From Paucibacter sp. PLA-PC-4 (GTDB lineage: Bacteria; Pseudomonadota; Gammaproteobacteria; Burkholderiales; Burkholderiaceae_C): a stretch of 64,000 nucleotides of DNA. The number at the start of each line of letters is the position of its first letter. Positions within the stretch are counted from its first letter, which is position 1. Of this stretch, positions 53,116-61,648 are shown piece after piece. The stretch covers positions 98,393 through 162,392 of the forward strand of contig NZ_JAPFGP010000016.1 of assembly GCF_026241155.1 (NCBI RefSeq). Reading direction: 5' to 3'. The translations under genes and the position numbers were made by a program. Below the pieces are notes generated by a model. It saw only the letters and a list, made by a program, of their open reading frames with translations, did not search any database and had not been told where the DNA came from.

Positions 53116-54988
53116 CAAAGAAACTTATCTTGGTGATGTGCAGGATGTGGATGGAACCGCTGTCAGTATTATTCTATCGAAAGACTCGTTGACAGGTTTC
53201 GTCTATATCAATGGTCAAGGCTATAGGGCAGGCCAAATAGGCAGCTTCGTCCGCATACCAGTTGGATTTTCTGATTTATACGGAATAGTAAGTCAAGTGG
53301 GTGCCAGTGCTGCACCCAAGCAGGAATCATCCCAGTCGGCGGAATTGGGGAATCGTTGGATGAGGATTCAGCTCATCGGAGAGGGGCTTCGTACAGGAGT
53401 ATTCTCCAGGGGGCTTTCTCAATACCCAACGGTTGGCGATGAGGTACATCTTGTCTCTGAGAAAGAGCTGAAAAACATCTATGGCCAGCCCGATAAGCCA
53501 TATTTTGTTAAGGTGGGCCACATTTCAAATGCTGATTCCATCCCGGCCTTGATCGACGTGAACAAACTAGTTACACGACATTCCGCCGTAGTGGGGACCA
53601 CTGGATCCGGAAAATCCACCACGGTTGCGAGCATCGTTAATGCACTTTCCGATGGGGAAAAATATCCTTCGTCAAGAATTATCATGCTCGATCTTCATGG
53701 AGAGTACGGCCATGCACTCAAGGACCGGGCAAACGTTTACAAGATCAATGCGGATAAGTCTGCAAAATCGAAAGAGCGAGAACTCCACATTCCATTTTGG
53801 GCACTTAACTTTGACGAACTCTGTGAGATTAGTTTCGGTGAATTCTCAAACGAGAAAGACCGAAATATCGTCATGGAGCGCGTGCAGAAGTATAAGAATT
53901 TTTCGATTGGAAAATATCCTAAAGATGGCGCTTCGGCCGACACCCTAAGCGTTGACTCACCTATCCCCTTCAGCCTCCACCACCTGTGGCACGAATTGTT
54001 CATCGAAACATTCGGAACGTACTACGCCAAGAAGTCAGGAAAGCCAGTAGATAATTTAGCATATGAAGTTGATGCAAATGGTGTGGAGCTGAAGGGCAAT
54101 CCAGAACTCGGTATCCCGCCAATATTTAAAAACGTCAAGAATGAGAAGGATGATGACGAGAAGATCAACTATCTTCCGGGAGCATTGAATCTTGGCAAGC
54201 AGCTACTTTTGCTAGGTTCAAAGCTTCGCATACCTAGGTATAACTTCATTTTCCGGCCCAACGACTGGAATCCGGAGCAAGATGGGAAAGTAACGCGCGA
54301 TCTTGACGGGCTGCTTGAAGATTGGATTGGTGGTGATCGGCCTGTCTCGATTTTGGATCTCTCTGGTGTACCTGCCGATATTCTGCAAACCACAATTGGT
54401 GCGCTTCTAAGGCTGGTTTATGAGGCCCTGTTCTGGTCACGAAACTTGTCGCAAGGTGGCAGGCATCGACCCTTACTAATCGTTATGGAAGAGGCGCACA
54501 TCTATCTAAACGACGAGTTAAAGGGAATGGCATCCAAAGTAGTCCAGCGCATTGTGAAGGAAGGGCGGAAGTACGGAATTGGCGCCATGATTGTTAGCCA
54601 GCGCCCGTCTGAGATAAACTCAACTATTTTGTCTCAGTGCGGCACCTTCTTTGCCTTGCGGCTAACCAACTCGGCCGACAGAGGCCATATTACTGCGGCG
54701 CTCTCTGACAATCTCGATGGACTTACCAGCATGTTGCCGATCCTCAGGACCGGCGAAGCTATTATTCTTGGTGAAGCAGTGAAGTTGCCAATGCGCACTG
54801 TTATTTCACCGCCACCGAAGAATTCACGACCGGACAGTCAGGATCCGGTAATCTTCGATGAGATAACACCCGAGAACTCGCAAAATCCTGGTGGATGGGG
54901 AATTCCACGAGAAGAGAACCCGAACTATGCGGAGTTGAGCGAAACGTGGCGCTCCCAAAATCCACGGATATCTAGAGTTAAGCAATAG
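53108..54988 (+). CDS. HerA-type hexameric ATPase of a SIR2-HerA system
   Basis: A 626-aa FtsK-HerA superfamily ATPase. The N-terminal HAS-barrel-like domain (about 5-130) is followed by the P-loop GTTGSGKST (163-171), an insert (about 200-400), Walker B LLIVMEEAH (456-464) and SQRPSEINSTILSQCGTFFALR after it. The C-terminal tail is polar. It is translationally coupled to the SIR2 gene (8-nt overlap) and followed 9 nt later by a KTSC gene. It is a probable partner forming a SIR2-HerA supercomplex. Confidence 0.9.
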   Translation: MSSKETYLGDVQDVDGTAVSIILSKDSLTGFVYINGQGYRAGQIGSFVRIPVGFSDLYGIVSQVGASAAPKQESSQSAELGNRWMRIQLIGEGLRTGVFSRGLSQYPTVGDEVHLVSEKELKNIYGQPDKPYFVKVGHISNADSIPALIDVNKLVTRHSAVVGTTGSGKSTTVASIVNALSDGEKYPSSRIIMLDLHGEYGHALKDRANVYKINADKSAKSKERELHIPFWALNFDELCEISFGEFSNEKDRNIVMERVQKYKNFSIGKYPKDGASADTLSVDSPIPFSLHHLWHELFIETFGTYYAKKSGKPVDNLAYEVDANGVELKGNPELGIPPIFKNVKNEKDDDEKINYLPGALNLGKQLLLLGSKLRIPRYNFIFRPNDWNPEQDGKVTRDLDGLLEDWIGGDRPVSILDLSGVPADILQTTIGALLRLVYEALFWSRNLSQGGRHRPLLIVMEEAHIYLNDELKGMASKVVQRIVKEGRKYGIGAMIVSQRPSEINSTILSQCGTFFALRLTNSADRGHITAALSDNLDGLTSMLPILRTGEAIILGEAVKLPMRTVISPPPKNSRPDSQDPVIFDEITPENSQNPGGWGIPREENPNYAELSETWRSQNPRISRVKQ

Positions 54989-54997
54989 GGAGATAAT

Positions 54998-55207
54998 ATG
55001 AACCGCACACCCGTATCGTCGAGCAACATTGCATCAGTTGGCTACGATGCTGACAGCTCTACTTTAGAGATTGAATTCAACAATGGAACTGTATATCAAT
55101 ATTTTGACGTCAACGAGAATGTCTACAATGAGCTAATTGGAGCTCAGTCCATCGGCGGATATTTAGCAGCCAATATCAAGGGGCGCTACCGCTACTCGAA
55201 GGTGTAA
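54998..55207 (+). CDS. KTSC-domain small protein
   Basis: A 69-aa protein matching the KTSC domain: VSSSNIASVGYDADSSTLEI, NGTVYQYFDV, VYNELIGAQSIGGYLAANIK. AGGGAGA precedes the ATG, and it lies 9 nt after herA in the same AT-rich block, so it is probably co-transcribed. KTSC domains occur near lysyl-tRNA-synthetase-like or phage and defence genes; the biochemical role is not known. It could be a regulator or accessory part of the SIR2-HerA system. Confidence 0.8.
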   Translation: MNRTPVSSSNIASVGYDADSSTLEIEFNNGTVYQYFDVNENVYNELIGAQSIGGYLAANIKGRYRYSKV

Positions 55208-55302
55208 TCAGCCGATCGACGCAAGTCGTGTGGCGACCTTATTCCATCCCTTACGTCGATCCAAGTTCCACCTCACGCTTGCCGTGAAACTAATCCCAGC
55301 CA

Positions 55303-55617
55303 ATGACCAAAACCACCCTAAAAGACCTCATCGCCCAGCGCGCCGCCCTTGATGCACAGATCGAGCAGACCAAACAAGCTCAACTCGCCGGGGCAATCCA
55401 GCAGGTGAGAGATTTGATGGCCGAGCATGGACTGACCATTGCCGACCTCGCCACCAAGCGTGGCCCCAAGGCAGGCAAGTCTGGAGAGGCCTCTAAGGTC
55501 GCTGCCAAGTACCGCGACAAGGCGACTGGTTCCACATGGAGCGGCCGAGGGTTGAAGCCCAAGTGGCTCAAGGCCGCGCTCGATGCCGGCGCCAAGATCG
55601 AGGACTTCGCTATCTGA
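55303..55617 (+). CDS. H-NS family nucleoid protein
   Basis: A 104-aa protein with an N-terminal coiled coil (about 5-50, LKDLIAQRAALDAQIEQTKQ) for oligomerisation and a C-terminal DNA-binding motif YRDKATGSTWSGRGLKPKWL (the W-S-G-R-G AT-hook-like loop). It is typical of Burkholderiales H-NS paralogues carried on islands, where they silence AT-rich acquired DNA. It lies directly beside the AT-rich SIR2-HerA cassette. Probably monocistronic. Confidence 0.88.
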   Translation: MTKTTLKDLIAQRAALDAQIEQTKQAQLAGAIQQVRDLMAEHGLTIADLATKRGPKAGKSGEASKVAAKYRDKATGSTWSGRGLKPKWLKAALDAGAKIEDFAI

Positions 55618-55675
55618 TCAGCCCCGACTGCGGCTGACGACCGTTGCATCTCGGATGGCCGGCCAAAAATCTCCG

Positions 55676-55882
55676 CTACTTATTGCAGGCGCACCCGCTT
55701 CCAGCAGTGCAGGTCGCAGTGGCAGCAATGCATGTGTCGCCACAAGCTTTGCCCACGTCGCAAACCCTGCAGCACTCATCCCCTCCACCGCCGCCGCATG
55801 CAGACAACGGAATTGATGCAGTCACCGCTAGAGGTACCGTCAGGGTTAAAGCCCTGAGCAAGTTGCTGATTCTGAATTTCAC
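55676..55882 (-). CDS. Small Cys-rich lipoprotein, GTG start
   Basis: A 68-aa protein. A signal sequence (KFRISNLLRALTLTVPLAVT) ends at a lipobox-like SACG, followed by a Gly run and a Cys-rich domain CCRVCDVGKACGDTCI...CTAGSGCACNK. The CRVCxxGKACGDxCI pattern recurs in small proteobacterial proteins of unknown function. The open frame continues upstream over the neighbour, but the signal starts at the GTG at 55882, after AGAAGGA. Probably exported and lipid-anchored. Confidence 0.6.
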   Translation of the reverse strand: MKFRISNLLRALTLTVPLAVTASIPLSACGGGGGDECCRVCDVGKACGDTCIAATATCTAGSGCACNK

Positions 55883-55982
55883 AGTCTCATTCCTTCTTCT
55901 CGCATCAAGTTCAAGTCCGCTGGTCGCTGCTGCGCCGGGGGGGTTGGAGCCGGCCTCGGTCGCTTCCACGACTGCATGTCGG

Positions 55983-56291
55983 TCAGCATCCGCCGTAGTT
56001 CTTCTTGCCGCTTGCGGTGAGGGTGTACGTACCGCCACGAGGCCCCGTGTAGCAAGTTGCGCCAGCAGCACGGCTTGGGGCAGTTACTGAGACAGACGGG
56101 GGCGCATCCAGGGCTTGCTGCGCAGTCGCTTTCTGGACAGGCAGAACCGCAGGGGCTCGATGGCAGTGGTAGTCGCCGGTCTTGCGATTGGTGTGGCAGC
56201 CCTCGGCATTGAGCCCTCCACCGTGAGCACTGGCCAGAACTGACACACACAGCAATGCCAACGCCACAGCCGCCGATTTCAGTCGTTCCAT
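55983..56291 (-). CDS. Secreted YHYH-type small protein
   Basis: A 102-aa protein with a clear Sec signal (1-22, ending LASA), then HGGGLNAEGCHTNRKTGDYH and CHR, the widespread DYHCH motif, and a C-terminal CYTGPRGGTYTLTASGKKNY block. It is probably periplasmic or secreted, perhaps metal-binding through its His/Cys cluster; function unknown. Same strand as the Cys-rich lipoprotein 100 nt downstream. Confidence 0.65.
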   Translation of the reverse strand: MERLKSAAVALALLCVSVLASAHGGGLNAEGCHTNRKTGDYHCHRAPAVLPVQKATAQQALDAPPSVSVTAPSRAAGATCYTGPRGGTYTLTASGKKNYGGC

Positions 56292-56495
56292 GGACCCTCC
56301 CCTGCATGCCGTTCGATCTAGGGCACTTATGTTTCCAAGTGTTACAGACAGGACTGTGTCTGATGCTGGGGTTTACGCGCTGTGGCGAGTCCAAAAGGCC
56401 ACAAGTCGGCATCACCTTGGTATCAGAAGCCTTCATTCATCTTCAGCAGGTCAGTTGCCGAGGGCAGGTCACCGCCGATGGTTTTAGTACCACCC

Positions 56496-56933
56496 TCAGT
56501 CAGCATTCGGGAGAATTGCTTGACCTCTCCGTCTCGGTCGTCCTGGCGCCAAATGTTGCAACCCAAGCCGCAACTTCGCGACGCCATCGTCTCCGTAGTT
56601 GTCGCTCAGACTTAACCGGGATTCTTGGTCGGCACGACCATACGTTGAACGCGCATCCGGCCCTCTACTTCCTTGAAGCATGTCGGACGGGGCGATGTCC
56701 AGCACATCACATAGCCGAAACATCATGCGCACACTAGGACTATTGCGGCCAAGCTCGATCAGTGACACGTAGTTGCGGTCGACATCTGCGCTCAGCGCCA
56801 AGTCTGTCTGCGTCCACTTCCGTTTTGACCGCAGTCTAGCTCTGCCGCAAGTCAACGGCGCCCTCCGCTCCGGCGAAAGCAGCCGGCCACTTCCTTCGCA
56901 TATGACCATCATCGGCACAGCCGTTGACGGCAC
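56496..56933 (-). CDS. XRE-family regulator
   Basis: A 145-aa protein. The helix-turn-helix lies at about 33-85: LRSKRKWTQTDLALSADVDR, NYVSLIELGRNSPSVRMMFR and LCDVLDIAPSDML. The residues before it (1-30) look unlike a normal N-terminus, so the true start is uncertain, and the tail after 90 has no domain. Divergent from the membrane protein at 56964, 30 nt away. Target unknown. Confidence 0.55.
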   Translation of the reverse strand: MPSTAVPMMVICEGSGRLLSPERRAPLTCGRARLRSKRKWTQTDLALSADVDRNYVSLIELGRNSPSVRMMFRLCDVLDIAPSDMLQGSRGPDARSTYGRADQESRLSLSDNYGDDGVAKLRLGLQHLAPGRPRRRGQAILPNAD

Positions 56934-56963
56934 TGCACCCTTTGCTCCGCCATTTCACTAGTC

Positions 56964-57596
56964 ATGAGTCAACTGCCAAACCACATGGGCATCTACATGC
57001 TCATCACGACCATCTTCGTGTTCTTCGTTGTCTACGGTTACGTAGGCGTATCTTGGAAGACCCGGCCATGGATTCCCCTCCTTGCTGGTGTACTTCTTCT
57101 GGTGGCTGCCTACGTCGCAACTCTCGCAATCGACGGGACGTCAAAGCAGCTCAGGGCGACTGCTGAGAAGGCAGCAACGCAGGGGAATCTCAAAGACCGT
57201 GAAACCCTCATGACGTTCGCGGAGGCCAACGACCGCCAAACCAAGCTGCTTGAGTTGGTCACCATCCCGTTGGCCGTCTCCCTGATTGCCTCCGCGTTCT
57301 TTGCAAAAGCTGATCGTGCCTTTCAAGCCAAGGCCACTGAATTCGAGGGGCGGCAATCTGAACTCGAACAGCGAGAAGGGGCTCTCGTGGAGGACGAGGC
57401 GGCACTGATTAGAGATCTGATTTCCGGGCTTCGCGGGCAAGGCGTAATCGATCGGCATGAAGGAATATTGGAGAAGCGCAAGGATCTCAACTTTGACCAC
57501 TGGTTCCTACTGGACGACTATAGGGATCTGCTGAACGCACGTCTGGTGCAACGCCGCGAACGGAGGAGTCGCCGCCCACCATCTGGAAAGCGCTGA
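56964..57596 (+). CDS. Hypothetical membrane protein with coiled coil
   Basis: A 210-aa protein with two helices near the N-terminus (about 8-28 and 35-58), a third (about 98-115), and then a coiled coil (about 118-150, AKATEFEGRQSELEQREGAL) and a basic C-terminus. No family is recognised. The layout (short membrane anchor plus helical cytoplasmic part) is common in accessory regions. Confidence 0.55.
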   Translation: MSQLPNHMGIYMLITTIFVFFVVYGYVGVSWKTRPWIPLLAGVLLLVAAYVATLAIDGTSKQLRATAEKAATQGNLKDRETLMTFAEANDRQTKLLELVTIPLAVSLIASAFFAKADRAFQAKATEFEGRQSELEQREGALVEDEAALIRDLISGLRGQGVIDRHEGILEKRKDLNFDHWFLLDDYRDLLNARLVQRRERRSRRPPSGKR

Positions 57597-58270
57597 TCGG
57601 AGCGCTTGCGGGGTCAGGTCTCGCCAGGGTGGCACTCAGGGAAAGCAAATTGCCCCGACTTGCGCGGTTGCCAGTTCTCAGCCGCACCCACAGCCGGTGC
57701 CGGAAATGGACCGGGCTGGGATCTGGTTAGCGGACCTTGCTGCCTCCGGCAGTTGCCTGCATGGCCATCTCGAGCCGGCCATCCTTCGATTGCCTGATGC
57801 CCTTTGGATGGTGATGCGCCCCTTCAAGCGCGCCAAATGCAGCCGAGGGTGCCGGAGCAGGTGCTGTGAAGGCAAGTGGTTTCGACGAGCACGCCTTCAG
57901 AATGAAGTTTGCTCCCGGCATCCAAATGCTGGCGCCCAGCCTATCCTGCTACAGGGACTTCCCAGTAAGTAAACCGACTCGGCACGGGCTGCCTTCGATA
58001 AGAGCCTTTCTGCTTTCCTCAAGACCAGAGTTCGGGTTCGATGCAGCGCCACAGAGAACAGACTGCACATCTACAGGCGGCCTTGTTGCACTCGGTTTCG
58101 GTGCGGGCCCAGATACCAACCGCTCAGCAGGGCTCCATTCACTCGCCGCCGTCGCCACGAATGGCGCGGCACCAGGATAGTCGAGCTTGCCTGCTGCCGG
58201 TCTGACCTGTGTGATGCATCTTCGAACGCATGTCTTCGGGAAGACCTTCAGATTCGGTGGCCTCGTTGAA
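57597..58270. other. 670-bp stretch 3' of the IS110-type transposase
   Basis: No supported gene. As the 3' side of the transposase gene at 58271, it includes the non-coding end of the insertion sequence; in IS1111-type members this end encodes the bridge RNA, but I cannot delimit it here. Confidence 0.4.
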
Positions 58271-59353
58271 TCAAACGGCCGTGTTGCCAGGTATTGCCAA
58301 GGACGCCTGCGGCATGACCGACACGTAGTTCGGATCGAACACGCGCGCCTTGGCCAGCAGCGCCCAGACGATGCGCGCGTTCTTGTTGGCCAGCGCGACC
58401 ACCGCCTTCTGCCAACCCACGCGGGCCAGCAGTTGCACCAGCCAATGCGAGATCTTGTCGGTGCGTTTGTGCGCCGTCATGACCGCCGACTTGGCGCCCT
58501 GGATCAGCAGTGTGCGCAGATAGTCGTCACCGCGTTTCGTGATGCCCCCGAGCTGCGTCTTGCCGCCGCTGGAGTTCTGCCGTGGCACCAGGCCCAGCCA
58601 AGAGCCGAACTGCGCACCGCTCTTGAACTGCTTGAAGTCGCCCACCGTGGCGATCAGTGCCGAGGCGGTCACGGGGCCGATGCCGCTGAGTTGCGCGGCT
58701 GCCTTGGCCTGCTCGTCAGAGCGCACATGCGCGGTGATGCGCTCGTCGCAGCTGGCGATGTGGCACTCCAGCTCGATCCAATGCAGCCGCGCCTCCTGAA
58801 TCGCCAGCCGGGCAATGCCGGGCAACTCGTTGCTGGCGTCTTCGAGCACATCGGCCAGGCCCATGCGCAGCGCCTCGGGGCTTTGTGCGAAGACGATGCC
58901 GAACTCGGTCAGCAGGCCGCGGATGCGGTTGATGCAGGCGGTGCGGTCTTCCTTGTAGCCCTCGCGCAGCCGGTGGATGGCCAGCAGGGCCTGCTGGACA
59001 GGCGTCTTAACGGAGACGAAGCGCATGTGCGGCCGGCCTGCAGCCTCGCAGATTGCGGCAGCGTCGTTGGCGTCGTTCTTGCCGCCCTTGCCCGCCATGC
59101 GGTACGGCGCGACGAAGTGACCGGCAATAAGGCGCGCATCCAACCCGTAGCCGCGCAGCTTGCGCGCCCAGTGGTGGGCGCCGCCGCAGGCCTCCATGGC
59201 AACGATGCAACCGGCGGGCAGCTGCACGCACCAGGCGGCGAACTTGTCGGCAGGCAGGGCCTTGGCGGTAACAACGCGGCCTGTCACGTCGACGCCATGG
59301 ACCTGAATGACGCGCTTGGCCAGATCGACCCCGACTCGCGTAATCTCGTTCAT
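58271..59353 (-). CDS. IS110/IS1111-family transposase
   Basis: A 360-aa transposase. The N-terminal RuvC-like DEDD domain has VGVDLAKRVIQVHGVD (first Asp), MEACGGAHHWARKL (Glu) and GKNDANDAAAI (Asp pair). The C-terminal Tnp domain has LSGIGPVTASALIATVGD, FGSWLGLVPRQNSSGGKTQL and the Ser of this region is the proposed nucleophile. It appears intact. The sequence style resembles IS1111-group members. Element ends and the bridge RNA are not resolved; a short palindrome (GGCGGT-CT-ACCGCC, 59405-59418) lies upstream. Confidence 0.92.
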   Translation of the reverse strand: MNEITRVGVDLAKRVIQVHGVDVTGRVVTAKALPADKFAAWCVQLPAGCIVAMEACGGAHHWARKLRGYGLDARLIAGHFVAPYRMAGKGGKNDANDAAAICEAAGRPHMRFVSVKTPVQQALLAIHRLREGYKEDRTACINRIRGLLTEFGIVFAQSPEALRMGLADVLEDASNELPGIARLAIQEARLHWIELECHIASCDERITAHVRSDEQAKAAAQLSGIGPVTASALIATVGDFKQFKSGAQFGSWLGLVPRQNSSGGKTQLGGITKRGDDYLRTLLIQGAKSAVMTAHKRTDKISHWLVQLLARVGWQKAVVALANKNARIVWALLAKARVFDPNYVSVMPQASLAIPGNTAV

Positions 59354-59718
59354 GGGCTTCCCCTTTCAGATGGCTAGAGGTTGACGATTCACACCATCAA
59401 TCTAGGCGGTCTACCGCCGTTAGCCAGAAGGTGGGAAGTCCCTTCGTATTCACTAGGTGTTATCTGAAATACATTGATTCGGATTGAGGGGCGTTTTTCG
59501 CCGCGAAGGCGACGCGCAGCCGCCCCCTAGGCACCCGCAAGGCGACCAGGCCGACGGGAACCCGGCGCCCATCCACCGCAAAGCCGCCGCCCTCGCCGCT
59601 GACCCGCTTCGCAGCCGCCCCATACCAGCCCCAAAGGTGCTGATTTTTCGCAGAATTCAGCACGCGTTTGCGCCCGAACCGCGCCTAAGTTTGTTGCATC
59701 ACCACCGCGAGCATTGCC
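59354..59718. other. Intergenic region between IS transposase and stb genes
   Basis: It holds the 5' non-coding end of the IS (including the palindrome at 59405-59418) and then the promoter side of the stb operon with the inverted repeat at 59637-59663. No gene is supported. Confidence 0.5.
59637..59663. promoter_or_regulatory. Inverted repeat upstream of the stb operon
   Basis: GTGCTGA (59637-59643) and TCAGCAC (59657-59663) form a 7-bp inverted repeat spaced by 13 nt, 55 nt before the GTG of the stbA-like gene. It is a candidate operator for its helix-turn-helix product. Confidence 0.4.
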
Positions 59719-60174
59719 GTGGAGCTGCAACCCAAACGCCCGCCCGGTCGCATTGACCGCAAAGCCGCCCGCTACGCCGCCGAGATTGCCCGGCTGCGCA
59801 GCGCTGGCTACACCTACGAGGCCATCCGCGAGGCCCTGGCCGATGTCGGCCTCGCGGTGAGCACCAGCGCCCTGCGTCGCGAGGTACGGCGGATGCGGCA
59901 GCGCTCGCCGCTCCAGCAGCGAACGCCAGTCCCGCCTGGCGATGCACTGCCCTCACCTGCATCGCCCGCCCCTGTTCAGCCGTCGTCATCGGCGTCGCGC
60001 CCGACGCCCGTGCAGGCTGCGCCGCTCCCGCGCGCGCCGCCGGCTTCGCCAACCCCGCCGTCAGCACCAGGCTCACGCGCCGCGCCGGTTGTCGAGCACA
60101 CCCGCGCAGCCGCCGAAGCCTTCTTCACCGCCAACCCCAGCCACCTGCTGCACCCCCACAAGGAGACCCCATGA
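59719..60174 (+). CDS. StbA-like helix-turn-helix protein of a plasmid-type stb operon
   Basis: A 151-aa protein from a GTG. The N-terminal DNA-binding region (about 12-62: RKAARYAAEIARLRSAGYTY, EAIREALADVGLAVSTSALR, REVRRM) resembles Tn/plasmid helix-turn-helix domains; a long Pro/Ala/Ser-rich linker follows and the C-terminus ends near FFTANPSHLLHP. It overlaps the stbB-like gene by 4 nt. In plasmids the first stb protein autoregulates the operon and binds upstream repeats. The name rests mainly on the operon order. Confidence 0.5.
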   Translation: MELQPKRPPGRIDRKAARYAAEIARLRSAGYTYEAIREALADVGLAVSTSALRREVRRMRQRSPLQQRTPVPPGDALPSPASPAPVQPSSSASRPTPVQAAPLPRAPPASPTPPSAPGSRAAPVVEHTRAAAEAFFTANPSHLLHPHKETP

Positions 60175-60965
60175 AACTCGCTGTCATCAACTTCTCGGGC
60201 AACGTCGGCAAGAGCACCGTCGCCCGGCACCTCCTGGCCGCCCGCATCCCTGGCTGCCAGGTCATCGCCGTCGAGAGCATCAACGCCCAGGACAGCCCCA
60301 TGATCACGATCCGGGGCCGGCAGTTCGCCGAACTGCAGGACACGCTGCTGAGGGTGCCCGACCTGGTTGTCGATGTGGGGGCCAGCAACGTCGAGGAGCT
60401 GCTGAGCGTGATGCGCCGCTACAAGGGCAGCCACACCGACTTCGACGCCTTCATCGTGCCCACGGTGCCCGACCGCAAACAGCAGCAGGACACCGCCGCC
60501 ACGCTGGCGGAGCTGGCCCGCATCGGCGTGCCCCCTGAGCGGCTGCGGCTGGTCTTCAACCGGCTGGAGGACGATGAGCCGGTCGAGCGTGTCTTCGAGA
60601 CCTTGCTGGCCTTCTGCGCTGCCTCCTGCGTCGTGCAGCCGCGCCTGGGCGCCTGCTTGCCCTACAACGAGGTGTACGCGCGGGTTCGTGGCACCGACTG
60701 CACCCTGATCGAGCTGGCCGCCGATCCCACCGACTACAAGGCCGCCATCGTCAGCGCAAGCAGCCCGGCCGAGCAGGCCGCCCTGGTGCAACAGCTCGCC
60801 AATCAGCGGCTCGCCCAAGGCGTGGTCCCTGAACTCGATGCCTGCTACGCCGCGCTGGAGCTCGTGGCGTTGGGCCAAGAGGCGCCCAGCGAGCAGGTGG
60901 ATCTGTTCGCCTCGCGCCGGCCTCGCTCGGACGCCGCGTCCGCTGCTGCAAGACGGAGGGCATGA
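60171..60965 (+). CDS. StbB-like ParA/MinD-family ATPase
   Basis: A 264-aa protein. The deviant Walker A is VINFSGNVGKSTVARHL (about 5-20) and the core then reads VIAVESINAQ, VVDVGASNVEELLSVMRRYK, DAFIVPTVPDRKQQQDT. It resembles plasmid StbB/ParA-type ATPases involved in plasmid stability and transfer. Overlaps of 4 nt on both sides show a tight three-gene operon. A chromosomal copy suggests an integrated conjugative element or plasmid fragment. Confidence 0.75.
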   Translation: MKLAVINFSGNVGKSTVARHLLAARIPGCQVIAVESINAQDSPMITIRGRQFAELQDTLLRVPDLVVDVGASNVEELLSVMRRYKGSHTDFDAFIVPTVPDRKQQQDTAATLAELARIGVPPERLRLVFNRLEDDEPVERVFETLLAFCAASCVVQPRLGACLPYNEVYARVRGTDCTLIELAADPTDYKAAIVSASSPAEQAALVQQLANQRLAQGVVPELDACYAALELVALGQEAPSEQVDLFASRRPRSDAASAAARRRA

Positions 60966-61438
60966 TGAGCACGTCCACCGCCCGCGAGGCGCTCATCATC
61001 GAGGCCATCGGCGAAGTGGCCCGGCTGATCCACCAGGTCGAAGCCTTGGCACCGGAGATGCTGAAGACCGGCCAGGCCTTGCGCAAAAGCGACGCCCAGC
61101 TGCACCAGACCCTGGCCGGTTTCGAAGCCCGCTTGGCCGCCATCACGGAGCGCACCAAGACCCAGGCCGTACAACACCTGGAGGCGCAGATGAGTGCCTC
61201 CGCGCAGCAGATGTTGGGGCGGCTGTGCGCGGCGCTGATTGAGGCGGCGCACCGGGTCTTCCAGGACCAGATCGGCGCCACCATGCGGGAACAACAGGTC
61301 GTCCTGAACAACCTGCAGGCCCTCCTCCACCAGCTGACCCAGGAGCGCGCCGAGCGCTGGATCCCCTGGGCGACGCATGCGTCGGCCGCCGCCCTGGCCT
61401 CCATGCTCACGATCCTGGTGCAATGGCTGGGGCGCTGA
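60962..61438 (+). CDS. StbC-like membrane-anchored coiled-coil protein
   Basis: A 158-aa protein: mainly helical (about 8-130, with Gln/Ala-rich heptads such as LRKSDAQLHQTLAGFEARLA), then one C-terminal membrane helix (about 138-155, ASAAALASMLTILVQWLG). It starts at overlapping ATGATG with the stop of the stbB-like gene. It fits the third gene of stbABC sets; function unknown. A strong hairpin follows 19 nt later. Confidence 0.55.
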   Translation: MMSTSTAREALIIEAIGEVARLIHQVEALAPEMLKTGQALRKSDAQLHQTLAGFEARLAAITERTKTQAVQHLEAQMSASAQQMLGRLCAALIEAAHRVFQDQIGATMREQQVVLNNLQALLHQLTQERAERWIPWATHASAAALASMLTILVQWLGR

Positions 61439-61456
61439 ATGCCCCGGCGACTCTGC

Positions 61457-61494
61457 GACCGGCGTGACACGCGCCGAAGCGTGTCACGCCGGTC
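61457..61494. terminator. 16-bp perfect hairpin after stb operon
   Basis: GACCGGCGTGACACGC (61457-61472) pairs perfectly with 61479-61494 around a 6-nt loop GCCGAA. There is no T-run, but it sits between the convergent stbC-like and fecR genes, so a two-way transcription stop is likely. Confidence 0.6.
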
Positions 61495-61648
61495 GAGCCG
61501 TGGCGATCAGCACCCAGGCGGCCCGGCTTCGGGTGTGGCGGGTGCCAGGGGTGCCGATCTGGCAAGCCAGTTCGGCAAGCGGGCCCTTGCCGCACCAGCG
61601 GGAAGGATCAGGCCCGCGCTCCCCTGGCACGGGTACGGGCCGCCTGAA

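Noticed and set aside
58187..59377. A 396-codon plus-strand frame
   Set aside because: Exact shadow of the IS110-type transposase on the other strand.
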